A stretch of DNA of 64,000 nucleotides. Source: Gari tellinella (taxonomy: Eukaryota > Mollusca > Bivalvia > Cardiida > Psammobiidae). The stretch lies in assembly GCA_922989275.2 (NCBI GenBank), contig OV277857.1:3472001-3536000 (forward strand), given 5' to 3'. This document shows, piece by piece, positions 52,557 through 62,940 of this stretch. Numbering within the stretch: position 1 is the stretch's first letter; each line of letters begins with the position of its first letter. Both the position numbers and the translations under genes were made by a program. A model generated the notes under the pieces. The model saw only the letters and a list, made by a program, of their open reading frames with translations. It was not told where the DNA came from and did not search any database.

Positions 52557-53325
52557 AGCAGGCTGAAAGTAAAACAGAGAGTTGGATGCACAATATAGCA
52601 AATTGAGTACAGTTGTACCTATGAGAAGCAATCACTGAATGAAGATGCACGTTGATCTTTAAAGACAGGTGACTGCTTAATGCAGGGGAAAAGTCATACA
52701 GATGGCTGATTCCCTGCATTAAGCGCATCCACCTGTCATGAATACAACAAATCTAAAGACTTTTTAGTGGTCGCTTAATTAGCACAGGTTTGATTGTAGG
52801 TTGATGCCTGATCAGGATCAATACTGTTTGACGAACAGTGTAGACCACAGCTAGTCTCATCTTTTGCTGATCTGGGTAATCTCTGTTTGCAGCGTCAGGC
52901 ATTATTGTTGTACGTGACAAATAAATGCTCAACCTCTATGCTGAGAAATTCTGGGAAAGAAAATTTGATTAATTTTTTTTTCAGACAAAAAAATACTCTC
53001 GTAGTATTACAAACATTAAAATAGGAACAACAAAACGTAAGATATAGTAGTATAAATAGCATATTGTTGTAGGTGGTCACATGTTCTTGCTGATGTTACA
53101 TTTTCCTGCAATAAAAGCGTATTTTCAATGAAATTATTCCATTCATTCATAGGACTTGAAATTGAGCATAGTGAAAAGGCTGACTTCTCTTTATGAATGG
53201 ATTTACAGGGATACCTTTTCACTGAAAATACATCTGGGCCCCTAATAGTTGTATTTTAGGGCCTCAGGTGGTAAGTAGAATTTTCTATCCTAATCCCTAA
53301 TATCAAATACAGCATCACTAGGCTG
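52557..53325. other. Hairpin remnants, otherwise unrecognised
   Basis: A stem CTTAATGCAGGGGAAAAGTC / CCCTGCATTAAGCG lies at 52675-52723, and a broken C/H palindrome (GTGTAGACCACAGC ... GATCTGGGTAATCTCTG) near 52835-52892. No exon. Confidence 0.5.
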
Positions 53326-53765
53326 TTAACCCATTACCCCATATTATGTTTCTAGTTTTGAAGACAATTACAGGGCTCCAGATAAGAGGTAGTTTTTTCA
53401 ACAAATCCCTCATTTTCTCACTATTTTTAGCACCAAATCCTATAGTGTTACTACTCATTAGAATCGTCTCGAAGAGACGATTCTAATGAGTAGTGACACC
53501 ATAGGGTTTAATTCAGAAATAAAGATTTTAGTTTTTGAAAAACTCCCCTTATCTGGTGCTCTGAATTATTTGATCACTAAAAGCAGGTTAAAAGTGAAGC
53601 AGAATGTGCCTTCATTCACATTTTGCTTTTCTTTCAGCCTTCTTTAAGCTACTGGGATATAGGAAATATTTCTTCAGTGAATATTCATGACACTATAAAG
53701 TGGAACTAATTTCTTCAGAGGAGGAACAAATTAAAGGCATTCATTTTTATGGAGTTATTGCATAA
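53326..53765 (+). mobile_element. Family A MITE interrupted by an F copy
   Basis: TTAACCCATTACCCCATATT, then F, then CACTAAAAGCAGGTTAAAAG and the decayed right end TTTTTATGGAGTTATTGC. Confidence 0.82.
53371..53563. mobile_element. Family F MITE nested in family A
   Basis: CAGGGCTCCAGATAAGAGG to CTTATCTGGTGCTCTG. Flanks CAATTA and AATTAT share AATTA. Core AGAATCGTCTCGAAGAGACG is perfect. Confidence 0.87.
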
Positions 53766-53924
53766 CAAAGAGCCGAAATATTTTCTTGCATTTGTGAACC
53801 ACTTCCAATATTAATCTCATTATTTTTTTGCTTCTCAAATTTAAACAGAATAAACTTCACTATGTTTGTCAAAAACAGCAATGATCCGTATCAGATTTTT
53901 GGTTGCTTGGAAACTAATCTGTTT

Positions 53925-54245
53925 AACATCTAGCTTGCCAGTGAAGGACATACTTTGGTAACTCTTTGACCCCTACATGTAACTATTAATGGAAGAGTCC
54001 TGTGTCTAATTGAAACAAGTCCATGTATGATATATGTTGCAAAATAACAAACAGTGCAGGGTCCAAGGGTCTTTGAGCTGAGTCTGAGTGTGTTCTCAAG
54101 CATTTGATTGGTCAGATTTGAGCCTAGGCTCAAATCTGACCAATCGAATGCTTGAGAATGACTTTAGACTCAACTGAAAAGCTTTATAACCTTGGACCCA
54201 GATTCTCTCTGATCTGAGTCTACACTGTTTTCTACGATATTTACA
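53925..54245 (-). mobile_element. Family C-like element interrupted by an I copy
   Basis: TGACCCCTACATGTAACTATT and ATTGAAACAAGTCCATGTATG precede ACAAACAGTGCAG. After the I copy comes CAGATTCTCTCTGATCTGAG and CTACACTGTTT. Termini are decayed. Confidence 0.6.
54059..54199 (-). mobile_element. Family I MITE nested in a C-like element
   Basis: GGGTCCAAGGGTCTTTGAGC to CTTTATAACCTTGGACCC. Core CTCAAGCATTTGATTGGTC and inverse. CAG borders both sides, a possible 3-bp duplication. Confidence 0.83.
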
Positions 54246-54595
54246 GTACCAGCTCTATATTTGTCAATTTATAAAATAATGTAATTTTTAACCCTGTAGT
54301 ATGTGCATAATTGTCTGATTATATTTGACCAAAAGTTTCGTTAAATTATTCCAAATAACAAAGCGGCTATAACAATTTTAGTATCATCATTTGATCGAAA
54401 ACTTACCTCAACAATACACTTGGGGTCATTTCAGTTGGTGTTGCGACTTATCTAGTCATGTAATCTTACCGTGCATTATACCATTGTGTAGAAGAAGAGT
54501 TGTTCTTTCGAATGATATATAATGAATGCATTTTGCACTTATTATATTAAAGTTATTGTTCAAATTGCATTAATTATGAAACACCCCTCATACTT
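54200..54595. other. Intron, no recognised feature
   Basis: Unique AT-rich sequence after the C remnant. Confidence 0.4.
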
Positions 54596-54742
54596 GGGTC
54601 CAAGGTTATAAAGCTTTTCAGTTGAGTCTTAAGTCATTCTCAAGCATTTGACTGGTCAGATTTGAGCCTAGGCTCAAATCTGACCAATTAAATGCTTGAG
54701 AACACACTCAGACTCAGCTCAAATGCTTTATAACTTTGGACC
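54596..54742 (+). mobile_element. Family I MITE
   Basis: GGGTCCAAGGTTATAAAGC to CTTTATAACTTTGGACC. Very close to the copy at 416. Confidence 0.87.
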
Positions 54743-54957
54743 TTGGCATCTCATCTGGATTTGAGCAGCTACCTTCTTTCAATTTGATTTACATTATTGG
54801 CTATGGATGATTTGGAGTTTATACCCTTGTAGTGCTGGAACTGGATACCGTATATCCATCATTTGCCAACAGTGTAGACCCTGATCAAAGTGCCCTACTT
54901 TAGTACATTAAATGCTCTCTATTATGACCACTAAATTGTGTTATTTATTAGGTGTTC

Positions 54958-55048
54958 CTGACAGGTGACTGTTTAAAGCAAGGTGACAGTAAAACAGAAA
55001 GCTCCTGTAGGAGCTTTCTGTTTTACTGTCACCTTGCTTTAAGCTGTC
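54958..55048. repeat. Hairpin (AAAGCTCC type)
   Basis: TTTAAAGCAAGGTGACAGTAA, apex AAGCTCCTGTAGGAGCTT, and a perfect inverse arm ending CACCTTGCTTTAA. Confidence 0.82.
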
Positions 55049-55166
55049 GCTTGTCTTTTATACACTCAACTAGCCTTCTTTTTAGTGTCTGTAACAGAGA
55101 GGTTTTACTGTACATTTTGGAGACAATCTTGAGTTATTTAATCATGTTTTAGATTCCTAATCTTAG

Positions 55167-55362
55167 CAGGGCTCCAGATCAGAGGAAGTAAACTGAACAA
55201 ATCCAACAGTTTCTCTGTTGTTTCAGCACCAAATCCTATGATGGCACTACTCCTTAGAATTGTGTCTTGGAGACGATTCTAAAGAGTAGTGGCACCATAG
55301 GGTTTAATGCAGAAATAAAGATTTTAGGTTTTGACATACATACTCTCCTTATCTATAGATTT
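55167..55362. mobile_element. Family F MITE, right end decayed
   Basis: CAGGGCTCCAGATCAGAGG to CTCCTTATCTATAGATTTC. Core arms carry paired changes (CTCCTTAGAATTGTGTC / GACGATTCTAAAGAG). Confidence 0.78.
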
Positions 55363-55403
55363 CACCAACTTCCCAACAATGCAAACCCAAATTAGAGGGC
55401 TTT

Positions 55404-56188
55404 TTAACTCTTTCCTCCCTGAAACTTTAAAGCGACTCGCAACCAGATGGTGCATTAAAAATAGTGATTTGTAAATATGTGTCAAACGCTTATATAAATG
55501 GTAAAGAATTAGTTTAAGATAAGAAATTCTGTTTAAAAAAATGTATTTCAATAAAAAAAAATATTGGTCTCTGGTGGGATTCGAACCCGGGGCCCGGCAT
55601 TGGCGGACAGAAGGCAAAATAGGGGAAACCGCTTAGACCAATGGACCACGGAACTATCTGTTTATCTCGGATCGATTTAGAGTATTTCAATGTGTAGCGA
55701 TAGAAAGTGCATACAACTTCACAATTCGGCTCGGGTTTATGTATGAGCCCGTGTAGAGAAGCAACAACAACAACTATACCGTCTACTAGTCGGTATAGAA
55801 AAACGATGGAAAATATCTAAAAATCTAAGATTCGGTGACGATTCTTGAGACTTTTTTTGGACTGATCATATTTTTTTAATGTCAGAAGCCAAATAATGCC
55901 ACAAATTTGCTTTTATTTGAGTATTTTATTTTATTTTGACAAGTACACCATCCGGTTGCGAGTCCCTTTAAATGGACAATTCCATTTTAGTCTATTCAAT
56001 TTCTGAATTTTTAGCGTTGTTTTTGTCAATGTTTTGCATTATGACAAACAGTGAAGACCCTGATCAGAGGGCTCCTTTTGGAGCCCTCTGATCTGGGTCT
56101 TCACTGTTTGCACAGGACAAGTGTACTATTGACAAGTTCACTGTTTGAAAAAGACGCCTATATGCGGGACTAGGGTTCAAAGGGTTAA
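55404..56188 (-). mobile_element. Family C MITE interrupted by an R element
   Basis: TTAACTCTTTCCTCCCTG to GGGTTCAAAGGGTTAA. R sits in GAAACTTTAAATGGAC, uninterrupted in the copy at 10213. Palindrome GATCAGAGGGCTCCTTTTGG. Confidence 0.92.
55431..55967 (-). mobile_element. Family R: TTAA MITE with tRNA-like region
   Basis: Ends AGCGACTCGCAACCAGATGG and AGGGACTCGCAACCGGATGG, TTAA at 55427-55430 and 55968-55971. B box on the minus strand at about 55580, A box at about 55634. Only a few substitutions from the other two copies. Confidence 0.93.
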
Positions 56189-56441
56189 GGAAATTTCAGC
56201 ATGATAAGACTTATCATTGTTGTGATAAGATCTGCAAGCTCAGTGCAAGGAGCTCACAAACTTAATGCCAACCAAGTGTTTCCATACCTTCCATGCCAAT
56301 CAGATATCTAGCATGGCCACCCTTGGCTGAGAACATGAGGCTTCCTTTGTAATGACTTTAACTTGCTACTAATAGTCCTCAGTGCTACACTTGTTTTTGT
56401 TTTGATTCAATATCCAGTTTGACAGTTTGATGCATTATCCT
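56189..56441. other. Intron, no recognised feature
   Basis: No repeat family or exon. Confidence 0.4.
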
Positions 56442-56658
56442 TTAACTCATTGAGCCATAGTGACGCATATATGCATCCTTTACCAAATGTGTACATGTGA
56501 AGAGTATACTTGTCCTATGCAAACCGTGAAGTCCCTGATCAGAGGGCTCACTGTTTGGCATTTTGCAGTTTATTACAAAAAAGCAACCCTTAATAGTCTA
56601 AAATGGACCAGTCTTTATTGTAAACTGGAATCGAAAGTTTCAGGGGATAATGAGTTAA
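56442..56658 (+). mobile_element. Family C MITE, palindrome half-deleted
   Basis: TTAACTCATTGAGCCATAGTG to CAGGGGATAATGAGTTAA. Confidence 0.82.
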
Positions 56659-56688
56659 CCTTGTTGCTTGTTTCATCCTTTTGAAGAC

Positions 56689-56832
56689 AGACCTTAAGGT
56701 TCTAAAACATTTGAGTTGCGTCTGAGATTGTTCTTAAGCATTTGATTGGTCAGATTTTTGCTCAAATCTGACCAATTAAAAAGCTTGAGAATGAACTCAG
56801 ACTCAAATCAAAAGCTTTATAAACTTGGACCC
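56689..56832 (+). mobile_element. Family I MITE, diverged
   Basis: GACCTTAAGGTTCTAAAAC to GCTTTATAAACTTGGACCC. Core apex TGCTCAAATCTGACC has lost part of the arm. Confidence 0.75.
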
Positions 56833-56879
56833 AGGTTACAACTACTTAAAGCAGATCGAAATTAAAGCAGAATGAGCTG

Positions 56880-57070
56880 TAACCGTTTGAACCCTAGTCA
56901 CGTATATATGCATCCTTTGCAAACAGTGTACCTGTGAAGAGTACACTAAGTCTTGTCCTTTATAAACAGTAAAGACCCAGATCAGAGGGCTCCATTAGGA
57001 GCTCTTGTATCAGGGTCTTCACTGCCTGTCATATCAAAATGACCTACCCTGGACCCTTAACTCACATCCT
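56880..57070 (+). mobile_element. Family C MITE, right-truncated
   Basis: TGTAACCGTTTGAACCCTAG, palindrome GATCAGAGGGCTCCATTAGG, then CATATCAAAATGACCTACCC. Ends without the GAGGAAAG block. Confidence 0.72.
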
Positions 57071-57073
57071 TCC

Positions 57074-57315
57074 TTAACCCTCTACTCCATTAGCCTGTGC
57101 CTCGTATTAAAAATAAATTACCACTTAAAGCAGATTGAAAATTAAGCAGAATGTCTTGTGCATTCTGCTTTACTTTTAGCCTGCTTTAAACTACTAGCTG
57201 CTTGAATGTAGAAAATATTTCTTATGGTACATAACCTTAACAATATAGATTTTAACTATTTTCTTCAATCGAGGAATAAATTAAATGCGACAAAATGTGT
57301 ATCTATGGAGTAAAA
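57074..57315 (+). mobile_element. Family A MITE, right end lost to P
   Basis: TTAACCCTCTACTCCATTAGC to ATCTATGGAGTAAAACCCC, directly followed by the P element. Confidence 0.78.
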
Positions 57316-57320
57316 CCCCA

Positions 57321-57565
57321 GGGGCCCGTTTCATAAAACTTCATGCGACAAATGTTGTCATAAGTATGATAACAAAAGTCTCAATTATTAATTATTTCTT
57401 CATCTTATAATCCTGTCTTGTGACATCTCTTTGGAATCGTCTTGAAAAGACGATTCCAAAGAGATGTCACTAGACAGAATTAGATAGAGAAATCAGAAAT
57501 TAAATGTATTTTAAAGTTTTGACTTATGATCGTCTTGGTCGTAAGAAGTTTTATGAAACGGGCCC
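57321..57565. mobile_element. Family P MITE, full length, 72 bp before exon 4
   Basis: GGGGCCCGTTTCATAAAACTT and inverse (AAGTTTTATGAAACGGGCCC). Core GTGACATCTCTTTGGAATCG and inverse. Confidence 0.87.
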
Positions 57566-57637
57566 TAGATTTTTCAGATAAGGTCAAGAGTTTTGCATGT
57601 CGTTGTCTGTTTTATAATTTGTTTCTTTCTATTACAG

Positions 57638-57782
57638 TGATTGTAAAGGGCACCTCTGTAAGCAAATACTACAGATTTCTGGGAAAGAACGACAATTGGG
57701 TTTGGCTCCAGACCAGAGCCACCATCATTTACAACACTAATAACAAGCCACAGTACATCGTCTGTATGAACTATGTCATCAG
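57638..57782 (+). CDS. bHLH-PAS transcription factor, exon 4 of 4 seen (end of PAS-B and PAC)
   Basis: A 145-bp exon, acceptor TTTCTATTACAG and donor GTAAGA. Its first TG joins the T of exon 3 to give Leu, followed by IVKGTSVSKYYRFLGKNDNW, VWLQTRATIIYNTNNKPQYI and VCMNYVI, leaving AG for the next exon. V-K-G, Y-R-F-L, W-V-W-x-Q-x-x-A-T, Y-N-T and I-V-C-x-N-Y-V are the PAC signature of class I bHLH-PAS proteins. KYYRFL resembles SIM and NPAS proteins, while ATIIYNT and CMNYV resemble HIF-alpha. Compared with both, one residue is missing between IYNT and P-x-x-IV. The C-terminal exons with any oxygen-dependent degradation motif are not visible, so HIF identity is unproven. Confidence 0.93.
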
Positions 57783-57895
57783 GTAAGACTCAAACAACTC
57801 TTATTGAAGTTAATTTAGCTTGGGAAATATTTCTGATTTTTAGACCTATAAGTTTTTGCCATAATTATATATATATGATTATATACGGGTACCTC

Positions 57896-58140
57896 TTAAC
57901 CCTTTACTCCATAATAACACATATTTACATATTTAATATATTCATACTCTGAGGAAAGTAGTGCCTATTTATACAGTCATGAATATGTATCAAATGCAAT
58001 ATTTTCCATATTTTAGCAAATGATAGCTTAAAACAGACTGAAAGTAAAGCAGAATGCACCTTCGGGTACATTCTGCTTTACTTTCAACCTGCTTTATGTG
58101 GTCACATGTCCTCAAAATAGGTTATGGAGTAAAGGGTTAA
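57896..58140 (-). mobile_element. Family A MITE
   Basis: TTAACCCTTTACTCCATAAT to ATGGAGTAAAGGGTTAA. Hairpin apex CACCTTCGGGTAC. Confidence 0.87.
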
Positions 58141-58543
58141 TACAATATCTCCCATTGAAAATGCCTTTTGAAGCCTTTATCTATTCCTCATAGGAATGCG
58201 TTTTCATGTTTCTGCCATGTTCGGTTAATGAGTCGTAGAAAATGTTACAGGCATCTTGAGAAGTGAGGGGTTAAAGCAGGCTGAAAGTTAAACAGAAAAT
58301 TCCTTTAGGAGCTTTCTGCATTACTCTCTGTCTGCTTTAGGCAACCCCCAGTCTTTAACAGTGAAAAAAAACTATAGGGGAATGGGTGGTGGGGAATACT
58401 GAAACTGGAAACAGTAGGGGTCGCTAATTGGGGTAGAATTATGATGTTATTACCATAGACTTATGCCTGTGCTTGTTTGCTCCGCTGGGCAAATACCTTG
58501 TGAAACCTGTGGCCTTCTTCAGTACTGTGAAAGTGCTTAGTAT
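58141..58543. other. Diverged A-like remnant and unrecognised sequence
   Basis: ATCTCCCATTGAAAATGCC and GCAGGCTGAAAGTTAAACAG to about 58390 follow the order of A parts. The remaining 150 bp show nothing. GTAT at 58540-58543 is the left flank of the next element. Confidence 0.45.
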
Positions 58544-59014
58544 GGTGTCGGCCTGGTCTAATTTCGCCCTATATAATCTATACAAAAATGCCTAACTTTC
58601 AGAGCCAACAGCTCCCTCCAAAATATTTTCTAGGCTATAAAAGACATACCCTTCAATTCTATAGACATTTCCCTGTTAATTGAGGCCAGTTTATCTATAA
58701 CATCTCCGGCTACATTTTTTGCTATCAATGATTTGCTAAGGTCACTGTCAAAATAAAGGTAAACAACTTTCACCGTCATCCCATTCACTGTGTTTCAATA
58801 TGCATCCGCCTGGAGAAAAAGTCCTGCAATGAGATGCCTAAAACAATGCCATTTGGGTGGAAATGACCACAAATAGCCAGTTTTCATCAAGAAAACCATT
58901 CAAACTCACCCACAGGCAAAACCTAAACAGTGCAAATCCTTGAAATTGTATTTTTCAAGGTACTACTTGCAAGACTACAACGACCCGGAAGTGATTCCTG
59001 ACCAGGCCGACACC
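58544..59014 (+). repeat. Left 471-bp terminal repeat
   Basis: Begins GGTGTCGGCCTGGTC and ends with the exact inverse GACCAGGCCGACACC. It differs from the right repeat at two positions that I can see (TTTATCTATAACATCTCC against TTTACCTATAACATCGCC), so the duplication is recent. Confidence 0.95.
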
Positions 59015-59348
59015 TAAATATCCCCCATTTTTTTTAAAATCCTAGCGAAAACTCTTTTCTGCTGTTATTTCATATGCGACGACTGCCAAAAAACATTCGA
59101 AACTTGATTCAACTATTTTTTACGGAAACTGTAGAGGTTCAATCACAAGACCCCGGGCTGTGTTTTAACTGCTGCGGACAGTGCAAATTTACCTCCCCTA
59201 CCCATATCACTAAAACTGCTATTTCTTGCAAACTACTTGTTGGATTTGCATGAAATTTAAATTACAATATAGGGATGACTTTGGTTTACTTATATTGCCC
59301 ATTTATGAATTATTTAAAGGGATATTTTAAGTAAATTAATTTAAAACA

Positions 59349-59738
59349 ATGCAAAATTTTAATTCCAAAAAACTAAATTTCCGCTTTTTTTTACAATTTG
59401 AGACATTTAAAGGGAAAATAAGCATTATTGTCAGTAACAAAAATCAGAATGATGTCAAATATACAAGTCTTTGGCCCAAAGAAGTATTTAAAAGCAGATG
59501 TTCTGTGCCGGTATATTTGAACAAGAGATTAACTTTACCCACCCATTGCAAACAGCTTAACCCTGGTAGAAACAGTCTTAGGTCATACAAGAGCCTAATA
59601 CTAGCTTCTACAATGACAGGAGATGCATTAAAAGACACAGTATACACTTCCATTTACATAGAAGTTCTAAAGACACCAGATTGGGCATACAAATCACATT
59701 TTAAAATATTCAAAGGGGCATTTCAACTACAATGGTGA
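59349..59738 (+). CDS. Unrecognised 129-codon open frame inside the 3.0-kb element (doubtful)
   Basis: The frame opens MQNFNSKKLNFRFFLQF and contains VSNKNQNDVKYTSLWPKE. It shows no reverse transcriptase, integrase, transposase or nucleocapsid motif. It is the longest open frame in this interior, but AT-rich DNA easily gives such lengths. Listed because it could be the only coding part of the element. Confidence 0.2.
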   Translation: MQNFNSKKLNFRFFLQFETFKGKISIIVSNKNQNDVKYTSLWPKEVFKSRCSVPVYLNKRLTLPTHCKQLNPGRNSLRSYKSLILASTMTGDALKDTVYTSIYIEVLKTPDWAYKSHFKIFKGAFQLQW

Positions 59739-61091
59739 CTGGAAAATGGAAAAACCAGGCCTTTGTTGGTCAGTTTCCACCATCACAGATAAAAAAGTCC
59801 AATTTGCACATCAAATGAAACTTAATTCAGTGTCAATCAATGGCCAGCATCAAAAGTTATTCCTGACAATGTGTTTCAACAAACCGAGGGTCTGCGTTAC
59901 AGACCGGCTATAAGACATCGGGCGAAACAGATTCAGTCATCTGTTGGGAACCGAATGATTTACTTGATCATGAATTCATGATACTGCTCATTAGGATCCA
60001 AATGTTTAAATCTCATTAAAACAACTCAAAACATATACTGTTTGATAGCTGCTATGATGCAACATGTGAGCTTTCAACCTAAAATACAGGGCTGGATGAC
60101 CTATTGAATTGATATTGAGAATTATGCCCAGACAAGCTACCATTTATTGTAACATTGACTACTGAAAAAAGACTGTTTTGAACAGTATTACTCCTTTCCA
60201 ACACCCTAATGTTTTTTTTAAAGAAATAAAAAGCATACACACACAGTGCTTCCCCCTGCTGCACTCCCTACAAAGTAATAAAATGGCATTTTAACTAACC
60301 TCTTCACCCATCTGGCTGCTCAGAGTTACAAAAAGACAATCTTGTGGTCTGTCCCCACTGCTAATTCACATTACCATTGCATCTAGCACTTTAAAATCAA
60401 ACTTTCCTCACATTATTGATTATGTTGTCTTAAAAAAGTAAAGTTCAACATTTCATGCAAAGTTTGTGACCCCAAACACTGAGAAGCCTTCATTTCTGCA
60501 GGGACACCAAGGTCTACACCACCATGACATCCACCCGGTGAGCGGTTCGAGCCTTGTAACAATTGCGATACGACTCTATACAGTATAGGATCTCTGTTCT
60601 GGAACTGGCTGACATAATAATTCCCACCAGGACACTATTTGTTTGAAGGAAACACCCTGTCACTAGTTTGTGCCTACATAGCATCTGTTAAAATTGTTCA
60701 AACTTCAATTTGCTTGTCATTATATACATTGATGAAGGCACGGTATAGCGTCAACAGACTAAATTATGATATTTTCAGTCTGAAATTCAATTTTAAAATT
60801 TCAATTTCATTTCAAATTTACTATCAAAAGGATAAATTACCCTTTTCTCCGTCAGTTTGGGTCTTTGAAAGCAAGGCAGCCGACGTTTGGTCCGACAGGC
60901 TATATTCTAGTAAAGGGAGACTACTCTATTTGGCAATTGTCCTGGTGAAAATTTAAAATTTTAATAAAATTACCATTTCAGCTTGGATTCTCAAAATAAT
61001 TTAAACTGTGCTTTATATGGCCCTAAGCTACATGCTTGTGAAGTTTAAAGTAGATCTGACCAGTACTTTGGAAAATGAAAAAAATCATATA

Positions 61092-61562
61092 GGTGTCGGC
61101 CTGGTCTAATTTCGCCCTATATAATCTATACAAAAATGCCTAACTTTCAGAGCCAACAGCTCCCTCCAAAATATTTTCTAGGCTATAAAAGACATACCCT
61201 TCAATTCTATAGACATTTCCCTGTTAATTGAGGCCAGTTTACCTATAACATCGCCGGCTACATTTTTTGCTATCAATGATTTGCTAAGGTCACTGTCAAA
61301 ATAAAGGTAAACAACTTTCACCGTCATCCCATTCACTGTGTTTCAATATGCATCCGCCTGGAGAAAAAGTCCTGCAATGAGATGCCTAAAACAATGCCAT
61401 TTGGGTGGAAATGACCACAAATAGCCAGTTTTCATCAAGAAAACCATTCAAACTCACCCACAGGCAAAACCTAAACAGTGCAAATCCTTGAAATTGTATT
61501 TTTCAAGGTACTACTTGCAAGACTACAACGACCCGGAAGTGATTCCTGACCAGGCCGACACC
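61092..61562 (+). repeat. Right 471-bp terminal repeat
   Basis: Same ends as the left repeat. Left neighbour sequence is AATCATATA and right neighbour is GTATGC. Confidence 0.95.
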
Positions 61563-61566
61563 GTAT

Positions 61567-62654
61567 GCAATATAGACATTAATAGTTTATCAGTTCTGTT
61601 GTATGAAAACTTGTAAAGACATCTTAGAATTAGATGTAGTTTAATAGTTCAACTTTATACAGTCATGATTGTGCATCCTATGAACTTCGGGATATATTTA
61701 TCCTGGCAAATGGTAACACTTAAAGACATTTCCTGTTTCCTTTGATGGACTACCCCCATATTGTTCTCATTACACATGAAAGTTACTGTAAAGCAATGGT
61801 AAAGTGTGCATGGCCAATGTCACCAATCTCAAGTTGTCTAGATAGGCCCTGACATACCCATATGCAAGGGTTTTTTCAATGGGTTTTACTAACCAAACTA
61901 TCAAATATTATGGTGCGGGCCTCACATGAAACGCCTCAATGATTCACAGTAATACAGGTAAGCGTAAAAAATCACGAGTTTTGCAAGGAAATTACCAGGC
62001 TAGGATCGATTATCACCAAAAGTAGATCAGGAAATGTCTTTAAAACAGGCTGAGGGTGAAAGTAAAACAGAAAGCTCCTTAAAGGAACATTCTTCTTTAC
62101 TTTCACAGCCAACTTTAAGCAACCATTAGCCTTCAATACAGAAAACAAACTATCAGAAATGAGTTCAGGTGTAAAATGGTGTATTAATTGGGTAATGGAT
62201 GAAAGGACCATAAGTCCCAAAGCTTAGGTATTTGGTATATGGCATTGTCTATTATACTTGCCTACCAATTATGTTAAAATCATACCCCCATGATCATGAT
62301 TGGTCCTGCTTTAACAACCAGGAACACTTAAAGCATTTGTAGTTTCAAAACATGTGTTCCATCATACTCAGGTGGCTGTTAAGACCTGAGGGCCTCTTGT
62401 TTTGAAACTAGTGTATTGTTTTATCTTGACTTTCAGCTACTCTCACAATTCTTATCTGTTTCCTCTTGCACACCTTTCATTTAGGCTTATTATTCTTTTT
62501 CCTCATTCATCACCAAGCTGATTATACTAAGATACTGTAGTTTTTTTTCAAGACAATGTGTGCCAACGTTCAAGCTTTGGCTCTTAACTTTACATCTCTG
62601 TATACTTTTTACGACCTTTTGTTATTATCCCTTACAATGTGAGAAATGAAGTAT
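61567..62654. other. Intron with degraded hairpins
   Basis: ACAGTCATGATTGTGCATCC near 61660 is an A remnant. A broken hairpin GGGTGAAAGTAAAACAG / CTTTACTTTCACAGCC lies at 62050-62110. A Helitron-like 3' end GACCTGAGGGCCTCTTGTTT is at 62383. No exon. Confidence 0.5.
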
Positions 62655-62762
62655 ATCCTTTGCAAACAGTGTAGACCCAGATCAGAGGGCTCCTGAAGGA
62701 GCCCTCTGATCTGGGAGGGCTCCTGAAGGAGCCCTCTGATCTGGGTCTGCACTGTTTGCCAT
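62655..62762. mobile_element. Family C/H palindrome with duplicated apex
   Basis: GCAAACAGTGTAGACCCAGA opens and the inverse closes, but the apex segment GAGGGCTCCTGAAGGAGCCC followed by TCTGATCTGG is present twice in tandem. Flanking C or H termini are not clear. Confidence 0.8.
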
Positions 62763-62940
62763 AATGTAAGATATTAATTTGACAAATCCCTGAAAGAATC
62801 ATTATAAACTGGACATTATTAAGAAAATTCGTAGAGTTCATTTGGCAATTCAGAATAGTAAGGGTTAAGGCTTATTTCTCTGTAATTGTACAGCCAACCT
62901 TGTGTGAAACTGGAAATCTTTGAGGAAGCTTTAATCTGTC

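Larger units (their letters stand above)
58544..61562. mobile_element. 3.0-kb element with 471-bp terminal direct repeats (LTR-like or composite)
   Basis: Two direct repeats (58544-59014 and 61092-61562) flank a 2,077-bp interior. The whole unit is bordered by GTAT at 58540-58543 and 61563-61566, extendable to GTATG if the element starts one base later. Neither single repeat has matching flanks. The interior has no gag, pol or transposase; open frames at 59349-59738 and 60639-60956 are unrecognised. A purine-rich GGAAAATGAAAAAAAT precedes the right repeat. Either a non-autonomous LTR-type element (TRIM/LARD) or a pair of MITEs moving together. Confidence 0.75.

Noticed and set aside
58544..59014. 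Classical LTR with TG...CA ends
   Set aside because: TGTC...GACA exists inside the termini, but the flanks then do not match. The fit is better with GGTGTC...GACACC and GTAT flanks, so a standard retroviral LTR is not claimed.
60540..60560. Possible tRNA B box (GGTTCGAGCC) in the 3.0-kb element
   Set aside because: No A box at the right distance and no cloverleaf pairing seen.
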